Source: Halopseudomonas formosensis (GTDB lineage Bacteria > Pseudomonadota > Gammaproteobacteria > Pseudomonadales > Pseudomonadaceae). From it: a stretch of DNA of 64,000 bases. The DNA is taken from the NCBI RefSeq assembly GCF_900115905.1, contig NZ_FOYD01000003.1:62001-126000 (forward strand). Reading direction: 5' to 3'. Below are positions 1 through 9,156 of this stretch, piece after piece. A program made the translations under genes and the position numbers. The stretch's first letter is position 1, and each line of letters starts with the position of its first letter. The notes under the pieces are model-generated. The model was not told the DNA's origin and did not search any database. It saw only the letters and a list, made by a program, of their open reading frames with translations.

Positions 1-1
1 C

Positions 2-625
2 TGCTCGGCCAACGACAGCCAGCGCTTTGCCCAGACCGCCGAACTGCCACTCAAGCCCATCCGCGGCCAGGTCACCCAGTTGCCGGCCACCAGCAGCAGC
101 AAGACACTGAAGACGGTGCTCTGCGCCGAAGGCTATATCTCGCCGGCGCGTCATGACGAACACCATGTGGGTGCCAGCTTCCGTTTCGATCGCCTGGATA
201 CTGAGCCGAGCAGCGAGGAGAACCACAACAACCTGCAGCTGATCGGCCAGCTGTCGCCGGAGCTTGCCGGACACCTGCAGCTCGAGACGCTGGACGCCGA
301 CCGGTTGCCGGCACGCGCCGCCCTGCGCTGCACTTCACCGGACTACCTGCCACTGATAGGCCCGGTGGTGGATGCCCAGGCCTTCCGCGAGCGCTACGCA
401 GAGCTGGCCAAGGATGCCTCGCGCCAGCCGACCGCGCCGGCCCCCTGGTATCCGGGGCTCTACATCAACGCCGGTCACGGCTCGCGAGGCATGATCAGCT
501 GCCCGCTGAGTGGCGAGCTGATCGCCGCCTGGCTGAACGACGAGCCACTGCCCCTGCCCGCAGATGTGGTGGCAGCGGTACATCCGACGCGTTTCATGCT
601 GCGCCGGCTGATCCGGGGCCGCTGA
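2..625 (+). CDS. mnmC: MnmC, C-terminal part (tRNA-modification enzyme), 5' truncated by window edge
   Basis: This is the C-terminal 207 residues of a protein that begins before the window; the reading frame is open from base 2. The sequence matches the FAD-dependent oxidoreductase domain of MnmC, which converts cmnm5(s2)U to nm5(s2)U at the wobble position of some tRNAs; the upstream methyltransferase domain is not in view. Supporting motifs are the PIRGQV segment near the visible start and the NAGHGSRGM glycine-rich FAD segment followed by CPLSGELIAAWL near the end, typical of the MnmC C-terminus. It converges on the next gene with only two bases between the stops, so no separate terminator fits there. 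The family call is firm; whether the methyltransferase half is intact cannot be seen. Confidence 0.88.
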   Translation, partial: CSANDSQRFAQTAELPLKPIRGQVTQLPATSSSKTLKTVLCAEGYISPARHDEHHVGASFRFDRLDTEPSSEENHNNLQLIGQLSPELAGHLQLETLDADRLPARAALRCTSPDYLPLIGPVVDAQAFRERYAELAKDASRQPTAPAPWYPGLYINAGHGSRGMISCPLSGELIAAWLNDEPLPLPADVVAAVHPTRFMLRRLIRGR

Positions 626-627
626 AC

Positions 628-1383
628 TCAGGCCAGCAGATTGGTGATCCCGTCGTACAGCAGCTTGCAGCCGGTGAAGAACAGGAAGACGTAGCACAGT
701 TGGTAGATCAGTTCCTGATTGGTGCGCTGCAGCATCCAGAACCCCAGACGAATGCCGATCGGGGCCAGCGGCAGCAGCACCAGGGCAGTCAGCAGGTTGC
801 TGGTGTCGAACAGCCCCAGCTGGATGTAGAAGGGAATCTTGGCGAAGTTGACCACGGCGAAGAAGACCGCGATGGTGCCCATCAACAGGGTCTTGTCCAG
901 CTTCTGCGGCAGCAGATAGACGTTGATCGGCGGCCCGCCCGCGTGGATGCTGAAGCTGGTAAAACCGGCGATGGTACCCCAGAAGCCGCCGCGCCAGCGG
1001 CTCACTCCCCGGGTCGGCGGCTCGCCCCGACGCAGCCAGATATTCAGGGTGAAGACCAGCGCGATAATGCCGATCATCAGCTGGATATGCGCCTCGCTCA
1101 TCCAGCGAAAGCCCACCCAGGCCAGCACCGTGCCGACCAGCGCCGCCGGCACTATGATGCGCAGATTGGGCAGACTCCAGCGCCCGCGGAAGGTCCGCAG
1201 TGCCACCAGGTCCATGGTGCAGAGTATCGGCAGCAGTATCGCCGCCGCCTGCTGGGGCGGCATGACCAGGGTCATCAGCGGTACCGAAAGTATGGCGATA
1301 TTGCCGCCGAAACCACCCTTGGCTATGCCGTAGAGCAGCACGGCGGGGATGGCGCAGAGATAGAACAGGGGATCAGTTAGCAT
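628..1383 (-). CDS. TSUP-family (TauE/SafE) membrane permease
   Basis: A hydrophobic protein of about 251 residues with roughly eight membrane segments. It has the glycine-rich YGIAKGGFGGN motif after the first segment and a second FTSFSIHAGGPPINVYLLPQ motif in the middle, both hallmarks of the TauE/SafE (TSUP) family that moves sulfite, sulfoacetate or other organic anions. I placed the start at 1383, which gives the usual short N-terminus; an upstream ATG at 1422 would add 13 residues and cannot be excluded because neither has a strong Shine-Dalgarno site. The substrate cannot be inferred from this sequence, and neighbours give no pathway link. Confidence 0.82.
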   Translation of the reverse strand: MLTDPLFYLCAIPAVLLYGIAKGGFGGNIAILSVPLMTLVMPPQQAAAILLPILCTMDLVALRTFRGRWSLPNLRIIVPAALVGTVLAWVGFRWMSEAHIQLMIGIIALVFTLNIWLRRGEPPTRGVSRWRGGFWGTIAGFTSFSIHAGGPPINVYLLPQKLDKTLLMGTIAVFFAVVNFAKIPFYIQLGLFDTSNLLTALVLLPLAPIGIRLGFWMLQRTNQELIYQLCYVFLFFTGCKLLYDGITNLLA

Positions 1384-1483
1384 GGGCACCGCAAAGGCAT
1401 GGAAAAGCCGACAGTGTATCATTGACGCGTAGCCCCGCCCGTGGGTTCCCCCTGTTCAGTCCGTCATCCGGGAAGTAGACACC

Positions 1484-1729
1484 ATGCTGATACCCCACAC
1501 CCTGCTCGACCCCGAAACCCTGCAGCGCCTGCTGGAGGACTTCGTCACCCGCGACGGCACCGACAACGGTTACGAGGCCACCCTGCAGCAGCGGGTCGAG
1601 CGCCTGCGCCGGCAGATCGAACGCAGCGAAGTGCTGATCGTATTCCATCCCGAGACCGGTGATACCAGCCTCGCCCACCGCCGGGATGTCCCGCCGGAAC
1701 TGCTGCGCGAACTGCGGGAAACGCTCTGA
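1484..1729 (+). CDS. yheU: YheU-family small protein (UPF0270)
   Basis: An 81-residue soluble protein that begins MLIPHTLLDPETLQRLLEDF and continues with a DG-rich turn and an amphipathic helix. This is the layout of the YheU/UPF0270 family, whose function is unknown. It is divergent from the TSUP gene and followed by a separate small gene on the same strand. Length is normal for the family. Confidence 0.8.
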   Translation: MLIPHTLLDPETLQRLLEDFVTRDGTDNGYEATLQQRVERLRRQIERSEVLIVFHPETGDTSLAHRRDVPPELLRELRETL

Positions 1730-1837
1730 GTCCCACCTGCTACCGGGTGACGCACCCGGACCGAGATGCTTGGAGTACGGCGGACAAGGGACTAATATAG
1801 ATGGCCTTATACCCACGCGGGTCCGATGAGGTAAATG

Positions 1838-2140
1838 ATGAAACTGCGTTCTCCCCTGATTCTTGTTGCCCTGCTGGGCTTCGCCACACTGGTATCGGCA
1901 GAAAGCGTCGAGACCACTGACACACCGCCCTATGTCTGCACCCCGGAAGAAGCCCTGAAGAAGGCGGAAGAAACCGCCATCACCATCAATGAGATTGCCG
2001 CCGGGGATGCCGCTAAGGCAGAACGCCTGCACAATCAGCTGATCGAGCTGCAACAGCGCGATCCGACCCGCAGTGATCATGGGGCCTGCGAAGCCTACGA
2101 CCGCGTGATCAAGGAACTGAAGGAGAAAAACCCCAGCTGA
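1838..2140 (+). CDS. Small predicted periplasmic protein, unknown
   Basis: A 100-residue protein that I do not recognise. Residues 1-21 form a signal peptide with a likely cut after VSA, leaving a mature, highly charged, mostly helical protein of about 80 residues with two cysteines (C34 and C84 of the precursor) that could form a disulfide. An ATG lies at 1835 and another at 1838; the GAGG at 1828-1831 is three bases from the first and six from the second, so I prefer 1838. A possible promoter is TTGGAG at 1770-1775 with TAATAT at 1793-1798 (17-base spacer). The stop codon sits inside a hairpin shared with recR. Confidence 0.6.
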   Translation: MKLRSPLILVALLGFATLVSAESVETTDTPPYVCTPEEALKKAEETAITINEIAAGDAAKAERLHNQLIELQQRDPTRSDHGACEAYDRVIKELKEKNPS

Positions 2141-2150
2141 CCAGCTGGGG
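2126..2150 (-). terminator. Hairpin terminator at the recR / small-gene convergence
   Basis: The arms CCCCAGC (2131-2137) and GCTGGGG (2144-2150) pair perfectly; inner bases extend the stem. On the minus strand the hairpin is followed by five T residues (2130-2126), as expected for a rho-independent terminator of the dnaX-ybaB-recR operon. On the plus strand it overlaps the stop codon of the small periplasmic gene and has a weaker T-rich tail, so it may work both ways. Confidence 0.6.
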
Positions 2151-2206
2151 TTCCGTTTGCAGATCTGAGCGGTGATGCCCGTCCGGGCCACCGCCGTTTC
2201 ACCTGA

Positions 2207-2806
2207 TCAGTCGATCCGGGTGCGCCCGGCCAGGGCATGGGCCAGGGTGCCGCCATCAATGAATTCGAGCTCACCACCCAGGGGCACCCCATGGGCTATC
2301 CGCGATACGCTGATACCCAGCGGCTTGAGCAGCCCGGCGACATAGTGTGCAGTGGCCTCACCCTCGACCGTAGGGTTGGTCGCCAGAATCACCTCCGCCA
2401 CTTCACTGCCCTGCACCCGCTCCAGCAGCGCCGGCACGCCTATCTCTTCGGGGCCGAGGCCGTCGATCGGCGACAGGTGCCCCTTGAGCACAAAGTAGCG
2501 CCCGCGGAAACTGCCGGCCATCTCCACCGCCCAGACATCCGCCGGGCTCTGCAGCACGCACAGCAGACTGTCATCCCGACGCGGATCACGGCAAAGCTCG
2601 CAGATCTCGGTCTCGCTCAGGGTGCGGCAGCGCGAGCAGTAACCCACCCCATCCATCGCCGCTTCCAGTGCATGGGCCAGCTGCCGCCCCGCCTCGCGGT
2701 TGCGTTCAAGCAGGTGCAGCGCCATGCGTTGTGCGGTTTTGGGACCTACCCCGGGCAGGCCCCTCAGGGCGTCGATCAACTGACGGATCAGCGGGCTGAA
2801 ACTCAT
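2207..2806 (-). CDS. recR: Recombination mediator RecR
   Basis: RecR (199 residues, normal length) acts with RecF and RecO to load RecA onto SSB-coated gaps. The protein shows the N-terminal helix-hairpin-helix ([20 protein letters not shown], about residues 14-33), the four-cysteine zinc finger (C57, C60, C69, C72) and a Toprim domain after about residue 80, ending with the family's C-terminal LAHALAGR segment. It is the last gene of dnaX-ybaB-recR, starting 16 bases after ybaB ends; this order is conserved in many proteobacteria. Confidence 0.96.
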   Translation of the reverse strand: MSFSPLIRQLIDALRGLPGVGPKTAQRMALHLLERNREAGRQLAHALEAAMDGVGYCSRCRTLSETEICELCRDPRRDDSLLCVLQSPADVWAVEMAGSFRGRYFVLKGHLSPIDGLGPEEIGVPALLERVQGSEVAEVILATNPTVEGEATAHYVAGLLKPLGISVSRIAHGVPLGGELEFIDGGTLAHALAGRTRID

Positions 2807-2822
2807 TGCTCGGTTAGCCTGC

Positions 2823-3149
2823 TCAGAAGGGCATCTTGAAGCCGTCAGGCAGGTTCAGTCCGGCGGTCATGCCGGCCATCTTCTCCTGACTGTTCTTCTC
2901 CACCTTGCGCACGGCGTCGTTGACCGCTGCAGCAATCAGATCCTCGAGCACTTCCTTGTCCTCGGTCAGCAGGCTTTCATCGATGGTGACCCGGCGCACG
3001 TCGTGGCGACCGGTCATCACCACTGACACCAGGCCGGCGCCGGACTGGCCGGTGACTTCCGCGTTGGCCAGTTCTTCCTGCATCTTCTGCATCTTTTCCT
3101 GCATCTGTTGGGCCTGCTTCATCAGGCCAGCCATGCCACCTTTCATCAT
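2823..3149 (-). CDS. ybaB: YbaB/EbfC nucleoid-associated protein
   Basis: A 108-residue member of the YbaB/EbfC family, small dimeric DNA-binding proteins found with the nucleoid. The N-terminus [20 protein letters not shown] and the following helix rich in Q, K and M are typical, as is the C-terminal [16 protein letters not shown] eight bases upstream supports the first ATG. It lies 25 bases after dnaX and 16 bases before recR, so the three are almost certainly cotranscribed. Confidence 0.94.
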   Translation of the reverse strand: MMKGGMAGLMKQAQQMQEKMQKMQEELANAEVTGQSGAGLVSVVMTGRHDVRRVTIDESLLTEDKEVLEDLIAAAVNDAVRKVEKNSQEKMAGMTAGLNLPDGFKMPF

Positions 3150-3174
3150 GTCGGTATCCTCGGTATGGATTTGA

Positions 3175-5127
3175 TTACGCGTCTATCGGGCGAATACTGT
3201 CAGGGTAGACCTGCGCAGAGAAATCGGTGATCAGAGCCTGTACCAGCGGGTCGGCCTGGATGCTCTCCTCGGCCTGCCGCTGGCGCGCCGCCCGACGGCG
3301 TGCCGCTGCCACCGCGGGGGTTTCCTGATCGGGTGCCTTTACCAGCACCTCAAGGGTGAGCGGACGCCCTTCCAGCTCGACAAGGGCATTCTGCAGCCGC
3401 AGACGATGGTTCTCGTTGTACAGGGCGCTGTGACCGGGGTCCAGGTGCAGACGCCAGTGATCCCCTTCGACGGCGACCAGCTGGCAATGCGCGGCAATGC
3501 TCTGGGTCAGGCCCGCCACGCCGAGATCGGGGTAGATATCCAGCCAGCGGGCTGCCAGCCCGGTGGCAGGGGGCAGATCGCTGGTTTCATCCGCTGTATC
3601 GGCCACAGGGGCTGCGGGCTCTGCCGGCTCCCAGCCATCCATGTACTGGCTGACATCAACGTCCTGATCTTCGCTCTCGGCCTCGAAGTCGTCATCCGGC
3701 GGCGCCTCCTGCAACCAGGCGGGAGGCTCCTCGGATTGGCCAGACTGCTGTATGCCCGACCGGGTTTCGCCAGGCGCCGGCACGTCGGTGACCGTGGCTG
3801 CATCAACGCAAGCCTCGGTGATCGCTGGCGCCGCGACAACAGCAGGGGCAGCCACCGGTTGTGCTGCTGGCCGCTGTGTATCGGAATCAGGCCTGGCCTG
3901 GCTGACTCCCGTCGACTTTCCCGACACCGGTTCCGGATCGGGCTGCGGCGGGGGGGCCGGGGTTGCCGTCTGGGAGCGCGGTACCGCAGATGCCTGCCGG
4001 GACAGCTCCGTCGCTGGAGCAGTCGGCCCGGTATGGGTCAGGGTGCCGGGGCGGAACGCCAGCATGCGCAGCAGCGCCATCTCGAAGCCGCCACGGGGGT
4101 CCGGTGCCAACGGCAGGTCCCGGCGCCCGTGCAACGCCAGCTGATAGAACAGCTGAACGTCCTCGGCACTGACGCGACCCGCCAGCTCGAGTACCCGCTG
4201 CTGATCGCCCAGGCTGTTGTCCGCCGCCTCGGGCAGAACCTGGGCCACGGCAACACGCTGCAGGGTGGTGATGAGTTCGGCCAGCACGCCGGCGAAGTCC
4301 GCGCCCTGCTCCGCCAGCTCGGCCACTGCGGCCAGCAGCCCGGGGGCATCATTGGCCACCAGGGCGTTGAGCAGATCGAATACCTGCCCCTGATCGATGG
4401 TCCCGAGCATGGCGCGCACTTCTGCCGCCCGCAGCTGGCCGTTACCGAAGGCGATGGCCTGATCGGTCAGGCTCAGGCCATCACGCATGGAGCCGTCAGC
4501 GGCCCGGCCGAGCAGCCACAGGGACTCCTCGTCGAAGGGTACCTGTTCTTCGGCCAGCACATGGCGCAGATGTTCGACCACCCGTTCGGGCAGCATGTTC
4601 TTCAGGGAAAACTGCAGACAGCGCGACAGAATGGTGACCGGCAGCTTCTGCGGGTCCGTGGTGGCCAGCAGGAACTTCACGTGTGCCGGCGGCTCCTCCA
4701 GGGTCTTGAGCAGGGCATTGAAACTGTGCCCGGAGAGCATGTGCACTTCGTCGATGAGGTAGACCTTGAAACGACCGCGGGACGGCGCGTACTGCACGTT
4801 GTCCAGCAGCTCGCGGGTGTCCTCGACCTTGGTACGGCTCGCGGCGTCGACCTCGATCAGGTCAACGAAGCGCCCCTCGTCGATTTCCCGGCAGGCCGAG
4901 CAGACCCCGCATGGCTCGGAACTGACCCCCGCCTCGCAGTTCAGGCACTTGGCCAGAATCCGCGCTATGGTGGTCTTGCCCACCCCACGGGTACCGGTGA
5001 ACAGATAGGCATGGTGCAGCCGGTTGTGGTCCAGGGCATTGATCAACGCCTGCAACACGTGGGTCTGGCCGACCATTTCACGGAACAGGCGCGGACGCCA
5101 TTTGCGGGCTAATACCTGGTAACTCAT
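3175..5127 (-). CDS. dnaX: DNA polymerase III tau/gamma subunit
   Basis: A 650-residue clamp-loader subunit. It has Walker A GTRGVGKT (residues 45-52), zinc-binding cysteines C64, C73, C76 and C79, and Walker B LIDEVH (124-129), followed by the AAA+ lid and collar region. Residues about 360-520 are a low-complexity Pro/Ala/Glu linker, and the C-terminal 120 residues correspond to the tau-specific domain that binds polymerase alpha and DnaB. I looked for an A-rich slippery heptamer that would produce a short gamma form as in E. coli and found none in the linker, so only full-length tau is supported. It is the first gene of dnaX-ybaB-recR. Confidence 0.97.
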   Translation of the reverse strand: MSYQVLARKWRPRLFREMVGQTHVLQALINALDHNRLHHAYLFTGTRGVGKTTIARILAKCLNCEAGVSSEPCGVCSACREIDEGRFVDLIEVDAASRTKVEDTRELLDNVQYAPSRGRFKVYLIDEVHMLSGHSFNALLKTLEEPPAHVKFLLATTDPQKLPVTILSRCLQFSLKNMLPERVVEHLRHVLAEEQVPFDEESLWLLGRAADGSMRDGLSLTDQAIAFGNGQLRAAEVRAMLGTIDQGQVFDLLNALVANDAPGLLAAVAELAEQGADFAGVLAELITTLQRVAVAQVLPEAADNSLGDQQRVLELAGRVSAEDVQLFYQLALHGRRDLPLAPDPRGGFEMALLRMLAFRPGTLTHTGPTAPATELSRQASAVPRSQTATPAPPPQPDPEPVSGKSTGVSQARPDSDTQRPAAQPVAAPAVVAAPAITEACVDAATVTDVPAPGETRSGIQQSGQSEEPPAWLQEAPPDDDFEAESEDQDVDVSQYMDGWEPAEPAAPVADTADETSDLPPATGLAARWLDIYPDLGVAGLTQSIAAHCQLVAVEGDHWRLHLDPGHSALYNENHRLRLQNALVELEGRPLTLEVLVKAPDQETPAVAAARRRAARQRQAEESIQADPLVQALITDFSAQVYPDSIRPIDA

Positions 5128-5169
5128 CGTATGGGCTGCTATCCGGTGTCAACTATAGGCAGCTACTGT

Positions 5170-5213
5170 ACCTTAAAGGGCCCGGTGAAGGCGAGATGCA
5201 CGCCACCGGGCCC
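5170..5213 (-). terminator. Probable terminator of the lipoprotein esterase gene
   Basis: GGGCCCGGT (5178-5186) pairs perfectly with ACCGGGCCC (5205-5213), with a smaller inner stem in the loop. It begins a few bases after the esterase stop at 5222. On the minus strand it is followed by TTTAAGG, a short T tract, so termination is plausible but not textbook. Confidence 0.5.
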
Positions 5214-5221
5214 CGACCCGC

Positions 5222-6619
5222 TCAGTCCTGCTGGTAGTCGTTGAAGATCAACGATATGCGGTGACCCGAGGAGGCCCAATTGGGCACGTTCAGTATCTGC
5301 TGATTGGCCGTGTCGCCGCGGGGCGAGCTGACAATCGAGATGGTGCCATCCGGCGGCTCAGCGGCGGGCATGTAGACATCCACACCCCACTGGAACGGCT
5401 GGTCCGGGAAGTACGGCAGCGGCTCGCCACTGGTCAGCAGCGGTGTGGCCTCATCATCATGCACATGGATGCCGATATTGGCGCTGCCCATGGCACTGCT
5501 GATGATATCCACGGCGGCCTGATCGCCGGAGGCGCTGGTGGTGGAGATTTCCAGCACATCATTGTCCGCACCCCGGTCGCCCCACCATTCCATGTCCCGA
5601 CTGATGACCAGCGCGGCATGGTCATCGCTGACATGGGTATTGAGCTCGATCTCGGACCCCGCCGGCGAGGTATTGAGCCGCACCAGATGACTGTCACGGA
5701 TCAGCGGCTGGCGGTAGAAGTGATGATCGGCCCTGCCCGGGCGCAGCAGCAGGAATTCATAGTGCGCCTCCGGGTCGAGACGGACCGGTCCCCAGCGACC
5801 GTCGGTGCCTATATTGAAGTTGGCCAGCGAACTGTCGCCCAGCCGCTCCCCGGTATCCGCGTCCACTTCCCAGATCTGCAGCTCAGTACCGGCGGCACCG
5901 CTGTTGGCCGGGAAGTAGACCGCCCGTCCGGAAATATTCACATCACCGCGGGCGGGCAGAATGCGCACGCGCTCGGGCTCGACCCCGGTGAAGAATTCGA
6001 ACTGGGCAGCGAAGGAGGCTTCCGATGTTGCCACCTGAACGTGGGTCTCATCCGGGAAGTAGGCATTGTTGGAGCCCAGGCTCCGCTCCTCGCTGACAAA
6101 GATGCCCATGCAGTTGGAGTTACCGGGGCAGTTCTCGCCGGTGGCGCCATCAATGGCGACATAGCCAGCGACCTTGGCGGCGCGCGCGGGATCAGTCAGG
6201 TAGTAGCCACATACCGCAGTACCGAGCGAGTGACAGGCGAGATAGACCTGGTCAGCGTCCAGATCACTCAGCACCTGGTCGATGAAGGCGTCCAGATCCG
6301 GACTCAGTTCACCGGTCAGCGCCCGCGTCACCTCGCCGATACCTGCAGTGCTGTACTCGAAGGCCAGAACGTGATCGTCAGGATAACCGTTGCTGGAAAA
6401 GCGCATGGCCTGGGTCTGGTACTGGGATGCCGAGCCGGCGGTACCATGCACGAAGATCAATGGCAGAACCCGCTCCTCGGGTATGTCCGGCATGGACGGC
6501 CCAGGCAGCAGTCCACTCCCCGAACTGGAGCCGGAACCACTCAGGCAGCCGGCCAGCAGCGTTGCCATGCCAAGACCCAGAATGAGTCCGGCGCCACGCA
6601 GGTATGCGGTACTTCTCAT
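5222..6619 (-). CDS. Alpha/beta-hydrolase lipoprotein (lipase/esterase-like)
   Basis: A 465-residue predicted lipoprotein. Residues 1-25 are a signal peptide ending in the lipobox LLAGC (C25), followed by a Ser/Gly-rich tether. The hydrolase core has the oxyanion-type VHGT (57-60) and a nucleophile elbow C-H-S131-L-G, where the first position is Cys rather than the usual Gly. After about residue 220 come beta-rich segments resembling Ig-like or carboxypeptidase-regulatory folds, which may bind surface or polymer substrates. It probably cleaves lipid or polyester bonds at the cell envelope; substrate is not predictable. The gene is monocistronic, between dnaX and the 4.5S RNA gene. Confidence 0.72.
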   Translation of the reverse strand: MRSTAYLRGAGLILGLGMATLLAGCLSGSGSSSGSGLLPGPSMPDIPEERVLPLIFVHGTAGSASQYQTQAMRFSSNGYPDDHVLAFEYSTAGIGEVTRALTGELSPDLDAFIDQVLSDLDADQVYLACHSLGTAVCGYYLTDPARAAKVAGYVAIDGATGENCPGNSNCMGIFVSEERSLGSNNAYFPDETHVQVATSEASFAAQFEFFTGVEPERVRILPARGDVNISGRAVYFPANSGAAGTELQIWEVDADTGERLGDSSLANFNIGTDGRWGPVRLDPEAHYEFLLLRPGRADHHFYRQPLIRDSHLVRLNTSPAGSEIELNTHVSDDHAALVISRDMEWWGDRGADNDVLEISTTSASGDQAAVDIISSAMGSANIGIHVHDDEATPLLTSGEPLPYFPDQPFQWGVDVYMPAAEPPDGTISIVSSPRGDTANQQILNVPNWASSGHRISLIFNDYQQD

Positions 6620-6818
6620 GAAAATGCCCTCTTCTTGTTGTTATTCGGCTGGAGTCTTCCAGCAGGATGATTCTGAATGCCGGAGCACCATTGTGCAAAC
6701 ACCAGGAATGTATCATCACAATCGAAAGATGCAGAATGGCCTGTGACCGGCTGGGTGCAGGGCAGAATCGAAGAAGGGATGGCTTGGGAAAAAACAACAG
6801 GGGGGGGGAAACAAGGGT

Positions 6819-6930
6819 GGCAACCCTGCCAGCCACACCCCGGCACACGACGGTACCGCTACGGCTGCTCCCTTCCGGGCCTGACCGGGTTCACGGCGAA
6901 TCGTTGCGAGGGGACCGACAGGGTCGCCAT
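6819..6930 (-). ncRNA. ffs: 4.5S RNA (signal recognition particle RNA, small bacterial type)
   Basis: The minus strand carries the universally conserved SRP apical domain GGTCAGG...GGAAGGGAGCAG (6863-6886), which binds Ffh. The ends close into one long hairpin: GGCGACCCTG (6928-6919) pairs with CAGGGTTGCC (6828-6819), with one G-U pair. The length of about 112 bases fits the Alu-less form of gammaproteobacteria; exact ends are approximate. The 484-base stretch 6620-7103 contains no protein gene that I can support, only this RNA and its promoter. Confidence 0.95.
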
Positions 6931-6958
6931 AACGAACCCGACTGATGCGGGCCGCGCT

Positions 6959-6986
6959 ATTGTAACGGCTTGCCCGCAAGTTACAA
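6959..6986 (-). promoter_or_regulatory. Sigma-70 promoter of ffs
   Basis: On the minus strand TTGTAA (6986-6981) and TACAAT (6964-6959) are separated by 16 bases. The predicted start falls near 6952, about 20 bases before the mature RNA, consistent with 5' processing by RNase P. Confidence 0.55.
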
Positions 6987-7103
6987 GCCGATTCTTCTCC
7001 TGCAACCAAACCGGCATGTGCGGGATCGGCCATCCCCCTGCCGACGAGCGCTGGCCGGCCGGCGTCGGTATACTGTCCCGGTACCACCTGCAAGAGACCC
7101 TTC

Positions 7104-7346
7104 ATGCAACCTGAAGATCTGCAACTGCTGGTTACCCGCCAGATGCCCTTCGGCAAATACAAGGGGCGGCTGATCGCCGACCTGCCCGGCCACTATCTGA
7201 ACTGGTTTGCCCGCGAAGGCTTCCCCGCCGGCGAGATCGGCCGCCTGCTGCAACTGATGCAGGAGATTGATCACAACGGCCTTTCGGCTCTGCTGGAGCC
7301 GCTGCGCCAAACCAAGCGGGGACGCCCCCTATCGCCGCGGCAGTGA
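7104..7346 (+). CDS. DUF3820-family small protein
   Basis: An 80-residue soluble protein with the family signature MPFGKYKGRLIADLPGHYL (residues 15-33) and WFAREGFP, then LLQLMQEIDHNGL. This is the DUF3820 family, sometimes named a putative quorum-sensing-regulated virulence factor from weak evidence. Its molecular role is unknown. It sits 38 bases upstream of the antiporter gene on the same strand. Confidence 0.82.
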   Translation: MQPEDLQLLVTRQMPFGKYKGRLIADLPGHYLNWFAREGFPAGEIGRLLQLMQEIDHNGLSALLEPLRQTKRGRPLSPRQ

Positions 7347-7384
7347 TGGTAGGATGGGCTCCCGGCCGCTCAGAGCTTTGATCC

Positions 7385-9130
7385 ATGGATGTAATGAATA
7401 CCCTCTTCGTGATCTGCGCCGGTCTGCTGTCCATCAGCATTCTGGCCAGTTCCATGTCCTCCCGCCTGGGCATTCCCCTGCTTCTGCTGTTCCTGGTGAT
7501 CGGCATGCTGGCCGGCGAGGAAGGCCCTGGCGGCATTGCCTTCGACAACGTGGATACCGTCTATGTCCTCGGCAGCCTGGCGCTGGCGGTCATATTGCTG
7601 GATGGGGGCATGCGTACCCGCGCCGAGAATTTCAAGGTAGCGCTCTGGCCTTCCCTGACCCTGGCCAGTTTCGGCGTTCTGGTCAGTGCCCTGCTCACCG
7701 GCCTGGCGGCCACCTGGCTGCTTGGCCTGCACTGGCTGGAAGGCCTGCTGCTGGGCTCCATCGTCGGCTCCACCGATGCTGCTGCGGTGTTCTCCCTGTT
7801 GCAGGGCAAGGGGCTGAATCTCAAGCGCCGGGTCAGCGCCACCCTGGAGATGGAATCGGCCTCCAACGACCCCATGGCGATCTTCCTGACCATTACCCTG
7901 GTGGAAATGGTCGCCAGTGGTCAGACTTCCTTCAGTTGGTCGTTCCTCGGTCTGCTGGTCCAGCAGTTCGGCATAGGCGGACTCTGTGGGCTGGTCGGAG
8001 GCCTGGGCATCGTCTGGCTGGTGAATCGACTGACCCTGGAGGGCGGCCTCTACCCCCTGTTGATCACCAGTAGTGCGGTGCTGGTTTTCGCCTTGACCAA
8101 CATCCTCGGCGGCAGCGGCTTTCTGGCCATCTTCATCACCGGCCTGGTGCTGGGCAACAAGCGCCTGCGCAGCCTGCAGAACATCCTGCACATGCAGGAC
8201 GGCATGGCCTGGCTGAGCCAGATCGGCCTGTTCCTGATGCTCGGTCTGCTGGTCAGCCCTTCGGCCATGCTGGATGTAGCCCTGCCGGCGCTGGCCGTGG
8301 CTGTCTTTCTCATGCTGGTGGCACGACCGGTGGCGGTTCTGGTGTGCCTGGCCCCCTTCCGGTTCTCCACCATGGAGCGCCTGTTCATCAGCTGGGTGGG
8401 GCTGCGGGGCGCGGTTCCGGTGATGCTGGCGATCTTTCCGCTGGTAGCCGGACTGGAACAGGCCCAGCTGCTGTTCAACGCTGCCTTCATCGTGGTGTTG
8501 CTGTCACTCCTGCTGCAGGGCGCCAGCCTGCCGCTGGCCGCTCGGCTGTGCAAGGTGGAAATACCCCCGACGCCCGAACCGCTGTACCGCACCAGTCTGG
8601 ACGTCATTGTGGAAAGCGACTATGAACTCATGGTCTACCAGCTGTCCCAGGCCAACTGGTGCGTGGGGACCCAGCTGCGCTCGCTGAAGATGCCGCCTGA
8701 TACCCGTATTGCAGCGGTGTTTCGCCAGCGAAAACTGCTTCACCCCTCCGGCAGCACCCGACTGGAGCTCAATGACGTTCTCTGTGTAGTCGGACGTGGC
8801 CGGGATCTGCCGGCGCTGTCACGCCTGTTCAGCACCACCTCCACCCGGCAGCACCTGAACAACCGTCAGTTCTTCGGAGACTTCATTCTGGACGGCGGCG
8901 CCCGGGTGAAGGATGTGGCCCAGGTGTATAATTTCGAGGTGCCCGAAGACATGGCCGGCATGAGCCTGGCCGAGTTCTTTGTCAGGCAGTTCGATGGCTA
9001 CCCTGACATCGGTGACAGTACTGACTGGCAGGGGCTGACCTGGGTGGTGGCCGAGATGGAAGATGGCTGGATTCAGAAGGTCGGCCTGAAACTGGGCGGC
9101 CAGTCCGAGAGCCAGCATGGCCGCAGTTAG
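7385..9130 (+). CDS. nhaP2: K+/H+ (Na+/H+) antiporter of the NhaP2/CvrA type
   Basis: A 581-residue CPA1-type cation/proton antiporter. About the first 390 residues form 12-13 membrane segments, including GSTDAAAVFSLL and the acidic ESASNDPMA motif that is the family's cation-binding region. The cytoplasmic tail contains a TrkA-C-like domain (about 410-490) and a further C-terminal domain, as in NhaP2/CvrA, which exports K+ and helps cells survive osmotic downshift. ATG codons at 7385 and 7394 are both possible. It is followed 23 bases later by cueR, probably by chance. Confidence 0.92.
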   Translation: MDVMNTLFVICAGLLSISILASSMSSRLGIPLLLLFLVIGMLAGEEGPGGIAFDNVDTVYVLGSLALAVILLDGGMRTRAENFKVALWPSLTLASFGVLVSALLTGLAATWLLGLHWLEGLLLGSIVGSTDAAAVFSLLQGKGLNLKRRVSATLEMESASNDPMAIFLTITLVEMVASGQTSFSWSFLGLLVQQFGIGGLCGLVGGLGIVWLVNRLTLEGGLYPLLITSSAVLVFALTNILGGSGFLAIFITGLVLGNKRLRSLQNILHMQDGMAWLSQIGLFLMLGLLVSPSAMLDVALPALAVAVFLMLVARPVAVLVCLAPFRFSTMERLFISWVGLRGAVPVMLAIFPLVAGLEQAQLLFNAAFIVVLLSLLLQGASLPLAARLCKVEIPPTPEPLYRTSLDVIVESDYELMVYQLSQANWCVGTQLRSLKMPPDTRIAAVFRQRKLLHPSGSTRLELNDVLCVVGRGRDLPALSRLFSTTSTRQHLNNRQFFGDFILDGGARVKDVAQVYNFEVPEDMAGMSLAEFFVRQFDGYPDIGDSTDWQGLTWVVAEMEDGWIQKVGLKLGGQSESQHGRS

Positions 9131-9156
9131 CCTGCGGCAGCGGGGGTGACGAGATG

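Noticed and set aside
3175-5127. Programmed frameshift in dnaX producing gamma
   Set aside because: No A-rich slippery heptamer followed by a stop was found in the linker region, so the E. coli mechanism is not supported here.
6800-6808. A nine-G run beside the 4.5S RNA gene as a G-quadruplex or phase-variation tract
   Set aside because: It lies downstream of the RNA 3' end and not in any coding frame or promoter, and a single run cannot form an ordinary quadruplex.
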